NCBI RefSeq assembly: GCF_023534745.1
Contig: NZ_JAMHJQ010000013.1
Coordinates: forward strand, 124,001-188,000
Direction of reading: 5' to 3'
Origin: Streptomyces sp. 35G-GA-8
GTDB taxonomy: Bacteria; Actinomycetota; Actinomycetes; Streptomycetales; Streptomycetaceae
Length of the DNA: 64,000 nucleotides
Every line of letters begins with the position of its first letter. The stretch's first letter is position 1. The position numbers and the translations under genes were made by a program. Under the pieces are notes generated by a model. That model saw only the letters and a program-made list of their open reading frames with translations, was not told the DNA's origin and did no database searches. Below, one piece after another: positions 25,712-33,679 of this stretch.

Positions 25712-25745
25712 TTGGTCTCCGCCCTCGTAGGAGGGTGGAGACCAA
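25712..25745 (+). terminator. 15-base stem hairpin between the 90-residue gene and the methyltransferase
   Basis: Arms TTGGTCTCCGCCCTC (25712-25726) and GAGGGTGGAGACCAA (25731-25745) pair fully, with one G-U, around the loop GTAG. There is no T-run. It begins 16 bases after one stop codon and ends 33 bases before the next start, so it may be a partial terminator, an mRNA stabiliser or an attenuator. Confidence 0.6.
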
Positions 25746-25778
25746 TCCCCGCCACCCCCCATTCAAAGGAAGCGCGCG

Positions 25779-26450
25779 TTGCCCGCACACCACAACATCG
25801 ACCACGAGCGTGAACTCTGGGACGCCTATGCCCGGAGCACCAAGGACAGCGTGTTCGACGCTGACCCCGTTTTCTGCTGGACGCAGTACGCCGGTCACGG
25901 GCCGGGACCTGAACTGCTGGGCTCCCCCGGGACAGCTCTGGAGATCGGGTGCGGCACAGGGAGGGCCTTGGCCCACCTCGCTCAGCGAGGCGTCAAGACG
26001 ACTGGCGTCGACCTCTCCCCGGTCATGATCGAGCAGATCACCGAGCGCTGGGGTCCGGGAGGTTCCCGGTTCGTCTGCGCTGAGGTGATCGAACACCTGC
26101 GAAGCGATACGGAGACCTACGACGCCATCTATTCCGTCTTCGGGGCGGTCTGGTTCACGGACCCGGAGGAACTGCTTCCGCTGATCGCCCGGCGGCTCAA
26201 CCCCGGCGGTGTCCTGGTCTTCTCCCATCCACCGGCCATCCCCGGCACATCCGGAGCTCAGGGCATGTACAAGGGAGGCTTCGCGGGCAAGGCGTTGTAC
26301 ACGTACCGCTACAGCCACACGCCCGCCGCGTGGAAAGCGCTGCTGCTCAGCGCCGGGTTCGCCGAAGTGGACGCACAGGTACTCGACGCGCCGACCCCCG
26401 GTCACATCGGGACGCTGATCGTCCGCGCCGCCGTCCCTCGACTCCCATAA
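25779..26450 (+). CDS. Class I SAM-dependent methyltransferase
   Basis: This is a 223-residue cytoplasmic enzyme. Motif I is ALEIGCGTGRALAHLAQRG (about residues 53-71), motif II TTGVDLSP, and the central motif YDAIYSVFGAVWFTDPEELL with LNPGGVLVFSHP follows, the standard methyltransferase-11 layout. N-terminal RELWDAYA fits small-molecule methyltransferases of the UbiE type. The start is a TTG (25779) with AAAGGAAG about 8 bases before it. It follows the 90-residue gene and a strong hairpin; joint function with the XRE locus is inferred from position only. Confidence 0.82.
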   Translation: MPAHHNIDHERELWDAYARSTKDSVFDADPVFCWTQYAGHGPGPELLGSPGTALEIGCGTGRALAHLAQRGVKTTGVDLSPVMIEQITERWGPGGSRFVCAEVIEHLRSDTETYDAIYSVFGAVWFTDPEELLPLIARRLNPGGVLVFSHPPAIPGTSGAQGMYKGGFAGKALYTYRYSHTPAAWKALLLSAGFAEVDAQVLDAPTPGHIGTLIVRAAVPRLP

Positions 26451-26542
26451 GCGGAGAGCGGACGTTCAGGGGCTCGCTGGGGAAAGCGCGGCTGGCCCGA
26501 GCGGGGCTCCGGCCAGCGTGGGGCGTTCAGTTGGGGGACGGT

Positions 26543-26884
26543 TCAGTTGAGGACGACGACGTCCGTGCGGATACGGAGCGGGCTGTTCCAGGCGATATTG
26601 ATTTTGACCGTCACGATTCCGGAGCCGGGGGCGATCCCCGTCACCGTGACGGGCGCGGCGCCGATGAACCGGACGCCGTTGGCGTCGACCTCGGAGGCCG
26701 TGACGATGACCGTCGAGTTCGGATTGATGACGTTCCAGGTGATGGGGAAGTTGACCCAGCCGTTGTACGCGCCCCAGACGACCCAGCCTCGCCACAGATC
26801 GGCGACATTGCCGCCGGTCACCGCGAGTCCGTCGGTCTGGGCAGCCACCTCTGCGTTGGTCTCCGGTGCGTTGAGTGTGGACAC
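26543..26884 (-). CDS. Small beta-rich protein of unknown function
   Basis: This is a 113-residue protein without signal peptide or membrane segment. After a polar N-terminus (STLNAPETNAEVAAQ), residues 25-113 alternate like a beta sandwich (WVVWGAYNGWVNFPITWNV, NSTVIVTASEVDANG, PVTVTGIAPGSGIVTVKI) and are rich in Val, Ile, Asn and Trp. I do not recognise the family. The GTG start at 26884 is preceded by GAGGGG. It is transcribed alone, in front of the ABC transporter genes. A jelly-roll or lectin-like fold is a guess from the strand pattern. Confidence 0.65.
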   Translation of the reverse strand: MSTLNAPETNAEVAAQTDGLAVTGGNVADLWRGWVVWGAYNGWVNFPITWNVINPNSTVIVTASEVDANGVRFIGAAPVTVTGIAPGSGIVTVKINIAWNSPLRIRTDVVVLN

Positions 26885-27117
26885 AGCGGTCCCCTCTTTC
26901 TGAGCGGGCCCGGGAAATCGATCGGATCGTCCGACCGAGAGGGTCCGTCGCTCTCAGTGTCCGGTCGACTACATACTGCTACAACCCCTCGTATGGGTGA
27001 ACTCGCCGACCCGGGCGCTTTCCGACGGACAGCAACCGCCGCGCGGTGATAAAGGACATCGGCCCCGATGGACGTTGGAGGAACGCCCACCGAGGCCGGA
27101 GCCCCCACCGTACCGTT

Positions 27118-29694
27118 CTACTCGGTGGCGATCGCGTTCAGCACGTTCATCCGACCGGCCCGGAAGGCCGGCACCAGGGCGGCGAAGAGTCCGACGAAAG
27201 CCGAGGCCACGAAGACCGTCAGGATCGTCGGCCACGGTATCTCCAGGACGCCGAGACCCTCCAGGGCCAGCAGCTTCTGGGCCGAGGTGCCCCAGCCCAT
27301 GCCGAGCCCGAGTCCGAGCAGGGCACCGAAGAGGGCGATGACCACCGACTCCAGCCGTATCATGCGGCGCAGTTGGCGGCGGGAGAGCCCGATCGCCCGC
27401 AGCAGACCGATCTCGCGGGTCCGCTCCACCACCGACAGCGCCAGGGTGTTCACCACTCCCAGCACCGCGACGATGATCGCGAGCGCCAGCAGCCCGTAGA
27501 CGATATTGAGGAGTTGGCCTATCTGGTCCCTCAAGTCCTGCTTGAAGTCGGTCTGGTCCTGAACCCTGTACTGCGGGTAGGCCGCGAGCGAGTCCTTGAG
27601 GGCGGCGTACGCCTCCTTCTCCTTGCCGTCCTCGGCCGCCGCGAACATGATCATGTTCTTGGGCATCTTGTCGGCCGGCACATACCGCTGGGCTGTCGTG
27701 ATGTTCGTGTACATCGCGCCCTTGTCGATGGTCGCCTCGTCCGAGGTGATCGCCGCGACCGTCAGTCCGGCACTCTTCCCGCCCGGGAAGACGACCTTCA
27801 TCCGATCACCGACCTTGACGCCGTGCTCCTTCGCGTAGGTATCGCCCACCGACATCGCGTCCTTGCCGTACGCGGCGGACAGCTCACCCGCGACAGTCTC
27901 GCGGCGCAGATCCTGGGCGTAGGTCGGATCGGCGGCGACGATGCCGTCGGACTCCGTCTTTCCGTCCGGGGCGGTCAGCTTGACGTCGACCCACTTGTAC
28001 TCGGTGACATGCGCGATGTCCGGCGCCTTCTCCAGCGCCGCCTGGGCCCCCGGCATGATCGGCTGGCCGTTGTCGGACTGGACGATGAAATCCGCGCCGA
28101 CCGACTTGTCCAGCTCGTCGGTCGCGGAGGCGACCATCGAGGAGCCGACCACCGACAGACAGGCCACCAGCGCCAGCCCGATCATCAGCGCGGCGCCCGT
28201 CGCTCCCGTACGCCGCGGATTGCGCAGCGCGTTGCGCTCGGCCATCCGGCCGACCGGGCCGAACATCCGCAGCACGACCGCGCCGAGCGCCCGGACCAGA
28301 CCGCCGGCCAGCAGCGGACCGATCACAACGAAGCCGATCAGCGTGCAGACCACGCCCGCCCCGAGGAAGACCGAACCCTCACTCGCCTCGTCAGCCCGTG
28401 TCGACAGGAAGAGCGCGGCACCGCCGGCCCCGGTCAGCACCAGACCGATGGCCGCCCTGACCCATCCGGCCCGGCCGTCGGCGGGGGTACCCGCGTCACG
28501 CAGGGCCGCCATCGGCGAGATCTTCGCGGCCCGACGGGCGGGAACGTACGCGGAGACGACGGTGACGACGACACCGAGCACCAGCCCGATCGCCGGAGTC
28601 GTCCACTTCACCGTCAGATCCTGGGTGGACAGATCCATGCCCATGGAGGACATGAGCTTCATCAGCCCGATGGCCAGCCCCACCCCGGCGGCGACCCCGG
28701 CGATCGAGCCGAAGATCCCGAGCAGCACCGCCTCCAGCAGCACCGAGCGGTTGACCTGCTTACGGCTGGAGCCGAGGGCCCGCATCAGACCGATCTCGCG
28801 GGTCCGCTGCGCGACCAGCATCGAGAACGTGTTGACGATCAGGAAGATGCCGACGAGGAAGGCGATCCCGGCGAAGCCGAGCATCGCGTACTTCATCACG
28901 TCGAGGAAGGAGCCGACATCCGCGCGGTTCGCGTCCGCGGCTTCCTTCTGCGTCTGGAGCTTGTACGGGCCGCCGCCGAGCGAGGCCGCCACATCCTGCT
29001 TCAGCTCGCTGTTGCTGACGCCCTCGGCCGCCGTGACATTGACATGGGTGAACCGGCCGGTGTCCCCCAGCAGTTCACGCTGGGCGGTCGCCGTGTCGAA
29101 GAAGATGACCGCCGCACCGGGGTTGGTGACGGTGAACGTGGCGATACCCGAGATCTTCGCCCGGAAGTCACCCGTGACCGCGATGGTGCGCAGCTCGTCA
29201 CCGATCGCGAGGTGGTGCTTCTCGGCGGTGTCGGCGTCGACCATCACATCGGTGGGCCCACGCGGCGCGTGGCCCGAGGTGATCTCCATCGAACGGAGGT
29301 CGTTACGCGTCCAGTTGCCCGCGATCGTCGGCGCGCCGCTGCTCGCGCCCACGTTCTTGTTGTCGGCGTTCACCACCGTCACGCTCATGCTGCTGACAGC
29401 GCCCTCGGCGGACTTCACTCCGTCCGCCGTCCGCACCGTCTCGACGATCGAGGCGGGCAGCGACTCGGGCTTGCCGGTCTGGGAGGTCTCGTCCGCTCCC
29501 TTGGCCGCCTTGGGGCTGACCGTGACATCCGAGGACGTCGCGGCGAAGAGCTTGTCGAACGTCGTGTTCATCGTGTCCGTGAACACCAGGGTGCCGCTGA
29601 CGAACGCCACCGACAGCAGGACGGCGACGGCGGAGAGCGCCATCCGCCCCTTGTGCGCGAAGAAGTTGCGCATGGAGGTTCTGAACACCGTCAT
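27118..29694 (-). CDS. ABC transporter permease with two FtsX/MacB-type domains
   Basis: This 858-residue membrane protein has the MacB-type layout: an N-terminal helix (AHKGRMALSAVAVLLSVAFV), a large extracytoplasmic domain (about 40-250), three helices (260-400), a second extracytoplasmic domain (about 500-700) and three C-terminal helices. Both FtsX motifs are visible (QRTREIGLMRALGSSRKQV and ERTREIGLLRAIGLSRRQL), so it is an internal duplication. Such permeases export lipoproteins, peptides or drugs, or work mechanically in the envelope. It overlaps the ATPase gene by four bases (ATGA), giving one operon. Substrate unknown. Confidence 0.93.
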   Translation of the reverse strand: MTVFRTSMRNFFAHKGRMALSAVAVLLSVAFVSGTLVFTDTMNTTFDKLFAATSSDVTVSPKAAKGADETSQTGKPESLPASIVETVRTADGVKSAEGAVSSMSVTVVNADNKNVGASSGAPTIAGNWTRNDLRSMEITSGHAPRGPTDVMVDADTAEKHHLAIGDELRTIAVTGDFRAKISGIATFTVTNPGAAVIFFDTATAQRELLGDTGRFTHVNVTAAEGVSNSELKQDVAASLGGGPYKLQTQKEAADANRADVGSFLDVMKYAMLGFAGIAFLVGIFLIVNTFSMLVAQRTREIGLMRALGSSRKQVNRSVLLEAVLLGIFGSIAGVAAGVGLAIGLMKLMSSMGMDLSTQDLTVKWTTPAIGLVLGVVVTVVSAYVPARRAAKISPMAALRDAGTPADGRAGWVRAAIGLVLTGAGGAALFLSTRADEASEGSVFLGAGVVCTLIGFVVIGPLLAGGLVRALGAVVLRMFGPVGRMAERNALRNPRRTGATGAALMIGLALVACLSVVGSSMVASATDELDKSVGADFIVQSDNGQPIMPGAQAALEKAPDIAHVTEYKWVDVKLTAPDGKTESDGIVAADPTYAQDLRRETVAGELSAAYGKDAMSVGDTYAKEHGVKVGDRMKVVFPGGKSAGLTVAAITSDEATIDKGAMYTNITTAQRYVPADKMPKNMIMFAAAEDGKEKEAYAALKDSLAAYPQYRVQDQTDFKQDLRDQIGQLLNIVYGLLALAIIVAVLGVVNTLALSVVERTREIGLLRAIGLSRRQLRRMIRLESVVIALFGALLGLGLGMGWGTSAQKLLALEGLGVLEIPWPTILTVFVASAFVGLFAALVPAFRAGRMNVLNAIATE

Positions 29695-30479
29695 GACGTA
29701 CGCCCCCGGGCGTCGAAGTCCTTCATGCGGTCGAGCACGGCGTCGGCCGTCGGACGGAACATCTCGTCCACGATCCGGCCGTCCGCGAGATACAGCACCC
29801 GGTCCGCGTACGACGCGGCGACCGGGTCGTGCGTGACCATCACGATCGTCTGGCCCAGCTCATCGACCGACCGGCGCAGGAAGCCGAGCACCTCGGCGCC
29901 CGCGCGCGAGTCCAGGTTCCCGGTCGGCTCGTCGCCGAAGATGATCTCCGGGCGGGCGGCGAGCGCCCTGGCCACCGCGACCCGCTGCTGCTGACCGCCC
30001 GACAGCTGGGTCGGCCGGTGCGAGAGCCGGTCGGCCAGGCCCACCGTCTCCACGACCCGGCGGAGCCACGGAGCGTCCGGCTTACGGCCCGCGATGTCCA
30101 TGGGCAGCGTGATGTTCTCCAGCGCGTTGAGCGTCGGCAGCAGATTGAACGCCTGGAAGATAAAGCCGATCCGGTCCCGGCGCAGCTGGGTGAGCTTCTT
30201 GTCCTTCAGCTTCGTGATCTCGGTCTCGTCCAGAAAGATCTCGCCCGCGGTCACCGTGTCCAGACCCGCGAGGCAGTGCATCAGCGTCGACTTGCCCGAG
30301 CCGGACGGGCCCATGATCGCGGTGAACTGCCCGCGGTCGATGTCCACATCGACATGATCGAGCGCCACGACCCGGGTCTCCCCCACGCCGTACGCCTTGA
30401 CGACCTGCCGCGCTCGCGCCGCGACGGCCGTACGCCCTCCAGTACCCCCGTGCCTGGGAATGGTCACAGCCGTTGTCAC
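29691..30479 (-). CDS. ABC transporter ATP-binding protein (LolD/MacB type)
   Basis: This is a 262-residue ATPase. Walker A is GPSGSGKST (about residues 60-68), the Q-loop is FQAFNLLPTLNALENI, the signature motif is LSGGQQQRVAVARAL, Walker B is EIIFGDEPTGNLD, and the switch His is in VMVTHDP. It energises the overlapping FtsX-type permease encoded downstream. The chosen start is the GTG at 30479 (MTTAVTIPRHGG) behind GGAGA; an open frame extends further upstream without a good ribosome-binding site. Upstream lies the divergent MFS exporter gene. Confidence 0.95.
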   Translation of the reverse strand: MTTAVTIPRHGGTGGRTAVAARARQVVKAYGVGETRVVALDHVDVDIDRGQFTAIMGPSGSGKSTLMHCLAGLDTVTAGEIFLDETEITKLKDKKLTQLRRDRIGFIFQAFNLLPTLNALENITLPMDIAGRKPDAPWLRRVVETVGLADRLSHRPTQLSGGQQQRVAVARALAARPEIIFGDEPTGNLDSRAGAEVLGFLRRSVDELGQTIVMVTHDPVAASYADRVLYLADGRIVDEMFRPTADAVLDRMKDFDARGRTS

Positions 30480-30841
30480 GGTAAGTCTCCTATTTCGCTT
30501 GATACACCGAGTGTTCGTCGGGCGGTGTGCTGAGTCTGCTGGTTTCGGGGGCCCCGGCGCGCTGGTGCACAGCGCAGTCTTCACCTGGGGTTTTCCCCAC
30601 CCCTCTGCTGCGGTGAGCCCCCTTCACGGGCTCTCGCCGCCGTAGGAGCACGTAGGACCAACATAAAGAACCAGCCACCGCCGCCTCGTCCTCCGCCGGG
30701 ACGAACGACCCCTGGCCGGAAGTGAGGAGGAGCCCCTAGGGGACCGCGCCCCGGCCCCTCCCCCCGCGCTGTGCCCTGTCCGGCCCTGGGCCCGGGTGAG
30801 AGGGTGTTCCCCTGGAGATACATGCATAGGGAAGGGATCCC
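30480..30841. other. 362-base divergent intergenic region
   Basis: This separates the ABC exporter operon (minus) from the MFS exporter (plus). The only clear element is a short inverted repeat ACAC-CGA-GTGT (30504-30514), about 25 bases upstream of the ATPase start, of the kind bound by TetR regulators. No regulator gene is adjacent. No coding frame with normal codon use is evident. Confidence 0.5.
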
Positions 30842-32497
30842 GTGAGCGGCGGCGGCGGAAGTACCGAGGACTCCGGACGTACGGAAGCGATACCCGAACC
30901 CCGGGCCACGGCCCCGCCACCCGGCACGGCGCGTGGTCGCGGCCCCGTCGTCGCCGCCCTGATGCTCGGCATGGCACTCGCCGCGCTCGACGGCACCATC
31001 GTCTCCACGGCCGTCCCGCAGATCGTCGGCGACCTCGGCGGATTCTCCGTCTTCTCCTGGCTGTTCTCCGGCTATCTGCTCGCCGTGACCGTCACCCTGC
31101 CCGTGTACGGAAAGCTCTCCGACACCTTCGGCCGCAAGCCCGTCCTGATCGCGGGCATCATCCTCTTCCTCATCGGCTCACTGCTCTGCGCCGCCGCCTG
31201 GAACATGGCCTCACTGATCGCCTTCCGTGTCGTCCAGGGGCTCGGCGGCGGCGCGCTCCAGGGCACGGTGCAGGTCATCGCCGCCGACCTCTACCCCCTC
31301 AAGGAACGTCCCAGGATCCAGGCCAAACTGTCGACGGTCTGGGCCACCTCGTCCGTCGCCGGCCCGGCCCTCGGCGGACTGCTCGCCGGATACGCGGACT
31401 GGCGCTGGATCTTCCTGATCAATCTGCCGGTGGGCGCGCTCGCGCTCTGGCTGGTGGTCAGATATCTGCACGAACCGAACCGGACCACTGCCAAAACCAC
31501 CACTGCCACCACTGCCACCACTGCCACGAAGGGTGCCAAGGGGGCCAAGGGGGCCGACGCGGCCTTGGACCGGGCGCCGCGCCACCGCGTCGACTGGGCG
31601 GGCGCGCTGGCCGTCTTCGCCACCGGCGCGCTGCTCCTCACCGCCCTCGTCCAGGGCGGCGTCGCCTGGCCCTGGATCTCCGCGCCCTCGTTCGCCTTCC
31701 TCGGCGGCAGCGCGGTTCTCGCCGCCGTCACCGTCGTCATCGAACGCCGCGCCACGGACCCGATCATCCCGGGCTGGGTCTGGCGCCGCCGTACCATCGC
31801 GGCCGTCAATCTCGCCCTCGGCGCGCTCGGCCTGCTGATGATCGCCCCGACCGTCTTCCTGCCCACGTACGCGCAGTCCGTGCTCGGACTCGGCCCGATA
31901 GCCGCCGGCTTCGTCCTCTCCGCCATGACGCTGAGCTGGCCCGTCAGCGCGGCGTTCTCCAACCGCCTCTACAACCGCATCGGCTTCCGGCTGACCGCCG
32001 TCATCGGGATCTCCCTCGCCATGCTGGTGCTGCTCGCCTTCCCGCTCCTCCCCTATCCCGGCCAGGCCTGGCAACCCGCGCTGATCATGCTGCTGCTCGG
32101 CGCCGCGCTCGGGATCTTCCAACTGCCCCTGATCATCGGGGTCCAGTCGACCGTGGGCTGGTCGGAACGGGGAACGGCCACGGCGTCCATACTGTTCTGC
32201 CGCCAGGTCGGCCAGAGCGTGGGCGCCGCCCTCTTCGGTGCGGTGGCCAACGGCGTACTGGCCGCCCGCCTCAGCAACGCCCCCACCCCCGGACTCCCCG
32301 ACGACCTCGACTCCGTCTCCAAAGCCCTGGAGAACCCGGCCACGCTCACCGCCGAGGCCGCGGACTATCTGCGCCGGGCGATGGACAGCGCGGTGGAGTA
32401 CGTCTACGTGGGTGCCGCGGGGGCGGCGGCCATCTCCCTGCTGGTGCTCATATTCGTGGCCCCCCGCCGGTTCCCCGTCCTCAAGGATCCCGAATAG
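30842..32497 (+). CDS. MFS drug exporter, 14-helix DHA2/EmrB type
   Basis: This 551-residue membrane protein has 14 predicted helices. It shows the DHA2 hallmarks: ALDGTIVSTAVPQIVGDLGG in the first helix, the loop motif GKLSDTFGRKPVL, and VVQGLGGGALQGTVQV with the glycine-rich motif C-like segment GPALGGLLAGY. It would pump drugs or secondary metabolites out in exchange for protons. A cytoplasmic central loop (residues 214-245) is a Thr/Ala and Lys/Gly low-complexity segment. The GTG at 30842 follows GGGAAGGG. Divergent from the ABC exporter operon. Confidence 0.93.
   Translation: MSGGGGSTEDSGRTEAIPEPRATAPPPGTARGRGPVVAALMLGMALAALDGTIVSTAVPQIVGDLGGFSVFSWLFSGYLLAVTVTLPVYGKLSDTFGRKPVLIAGIILFLIGSLLCAAAWNMASLIAFRVVQGLGGGALQGTVQVIAADLYPLKERPRIQAKLSTVWATSSVAGPALGGLLAGYADWRWIFLINLPVGALALWLVVRYLHEPNRTTAKTTTATTATTATKGAKGAKGADAALDRAPRHRVDWAGALAVFATGALLLTALVQGGVAWPWISAPSFAFLGGSAVLAAVTVVIERRATDPIIPGWVWRRRTIAAVNLALGALGLLMIAPTVFLPTYAQSVLGLGPIAAGFVLSAMTLSWPVSAAFSNRLYNRIGFRLTAVIGISLAMLVLLAFPLLPYPGQAWQPALIMLLLGAALGIFQLPLIIGVQSTVGWSERGTATASILFCRQVGQSVGAALFGAVANGVLAARLSNAPTPGLPDDLDSVSKALENPATLTAEAADYLRRAMDSAVEYVYVGAAGAAAISLLVLIFVAPRRFPVLKDPE
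31497..31523. repeat. Three copies of a 9-base repeat inside the MFS gene
   Basis: CCACCACTG is present three times in a row and encodes Thr-Thr-Ala-type repeats in the central cytoplasmic loop; AAGGGGGCC-like triplets follow. The copy number can change in frame. Confidence 0.8.
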
Positions 32498-32550
32498 GCA
32501 CTCAAGGACCGTACCCGGAAGGGGTAATGAACGACCCCGAACCGCCCGCG

Positions 32551-33441
32551 TTACTCCTCCGCCGGCGCACGACCTGTGAGCGCCGCCAGAGTGGTCCGTA
32601 CATGGGCCATGTGCGCCCGCATTTCCTCGCACGCCGCCGTGTGCTCCCGCAGCAGCCGCTCCGTATCGCGCGCGACGCCCTCCGCGTCCGCGCGCGCCCG
32701 CGCGAGCAGTTCCTCCGCCCGCGCCGCCGCGTCCTCCTGGCCATGGCGGGCCTGTTCGCCCGCCTCCGAGAAGGCGCGCTGTGCCGCCACCAACTGGAGC
32801 TGGGCGTACGCCGTGAGTTCGTCGTGCTGGACCCGCGACGCGGCTTCCCGGTCGGCGAATTCGCGCTCCGCCGTCGCCAGCTCGTCACCCTGCTGCTGCT
32901 CCTGCTCGTCGATCACATGCTGAGTGCGCCGGCGCACCTCCTTGAGCGCGGCAAGCGATTCCGAACGGAGCGCCGTGACCTCGCGCCGCGCCTCGGCCCT
33001 CGCAGCCTCGGCCGCCCCCGTGGCGGCGCGCAGCACCTGACCGGCGTACGCCTCCGCCTCCGCCCGTACGGCGTCGGCCCGTTGACGCGCTGCCTCGCGC
33101 AGCTGATCAGCCGCCGTACGCGCCGTGTCGATGACCGCCTGGGACTCCTCGCGCGCCTCGGTCCGTACCGTCTCGTCCTCCTGCTTCGCCAGGGCCAGGA
33201 TCTGCTGGGCGCGCCGGCCGAGCTTCTCGTACGTCTGCGGCGGCAGCGCCGCCACCCGCTCCCGGAGCCGCCCCGCCTCGCCCTCCATCTCCTTGGCGAG
33301 GACGGTGAGCCGCGCCACGCGTTCCCAGGCGTCGTCACGGTCCCGGAACAGCGCCGTGACCTCCCGCTCGACCTGCTCGGGGCGGTAGCCACGGCCACGT
33401 ACGGGCGCGAAGCCATGAGCCGACAACGGTGCGGCAGCCAT
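32551..33441 (-). CDS. DivIVA-like coiled-coil protein (often annotated cellulose-binding protein)
   Basis: This is a 296-residue, highly charged protein. The first 40 residues contain GRGYRPEQVEREVTALFRDRDDAWE, which resembles the DivIVA/Wag31 N-terminal region (RGY.P.QV). Residues 40-290 are almost entirely coiled coil (Ala/Glu/Arg heptads). Streptomyces carry several such filament-like proteins that act in polar growth or cytoskeleton assembly; an old annotation for similar proteins is cellulose-binding. The chosen start is the ATG at 33441 (MAAAPLSAHGF); the Shine-Dalgarno is weak. It converges with the MFS gene across 53 bases. Confidence 0.8.
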   Translation of the reverse strand: MAAAPLSAHGFAPVRGRGYRPEQVEREVTALFRDRDDAWERVARLTVLAKEMEGEAGRLRERVAALPPQTYEKLGRRAQQILALAKQEDETVRTEAREESQAVIDTARTAADQLREAARQRADAVRAEAEAYAGQVLRAATGAAEAARAEARREVTALRSESLAALKEVRRRTQHVIDEQEQQQGDELATAEREFADREAASRVQHDELTAYAQLQLVAAQRAFSEAGEQARHGQEDAAARAEELLARARADAEGVARDTERLLREHTAACEEMRAHMAHVRTTLAALTGRAPAEE

Positions 33442-33600
33442 CCTTGAAGCCCTTCTCCGACACGACACAGAACGCCATCCGGCACAATCCTGCTGGAGCG
33501 AGCCGAAGCGCCCATACCACGACACTCCGCCCAACCACCCCGGTCAAGGATGCGGCATCAACCCCGAAAAGGTGGAAACGTGGAAAATAGGAAAAATAAA

Positions 33601-33645
33601 ACGGCCGGGGCGCCCACCGCGAAGTGCGGCGGGCGCCCCGGCCGT
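33601..33645 (-). terminator. Intrinsic terminator with T-run after the deaminase-SUKH gene
   Basis: Arms ACGGCCGGGGCGCCC (33601-33615) and GGGCGCCCCGGCCGT (33631-33645) form a 15-base stem, extended by an inner CCGC/GCGG stem. Read on the minus strand the hairpin is followed by a T-rich stretch (TTTATTTTTCC), giving the most classical terminator in the window. Confidence 0.85.
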
Positions 33646-33679
33646 CCCTGAGGCCACGCGTCGTCAGAGCGTCAGAGCA

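Noticed and set aside
23678-26450. A classic RiPP cluster at the CxxC gene and methyltransferase
   Set aside because: No LanM, YcaO, radical-SAM, protease or exporter gene is nearby, and the 90-residue protein is long and helical. Kept only as a weak hypothesis in the findings.
26330-27049. Plus-strand open frame overlapping the methyltransferase end and the beta-rich gene
   Set aside because: It reads through the 3' end of one supported gene and antisense to another, and gives Arg/Gly/Asp-rich low-complexity protein.
31497-31560. Frameshift in the MFS transporter at its repeat region
   Set aside because: The frame stays open and all 14 helices are present on both sides; the repeats only lengthen a cytoplasmic loop.
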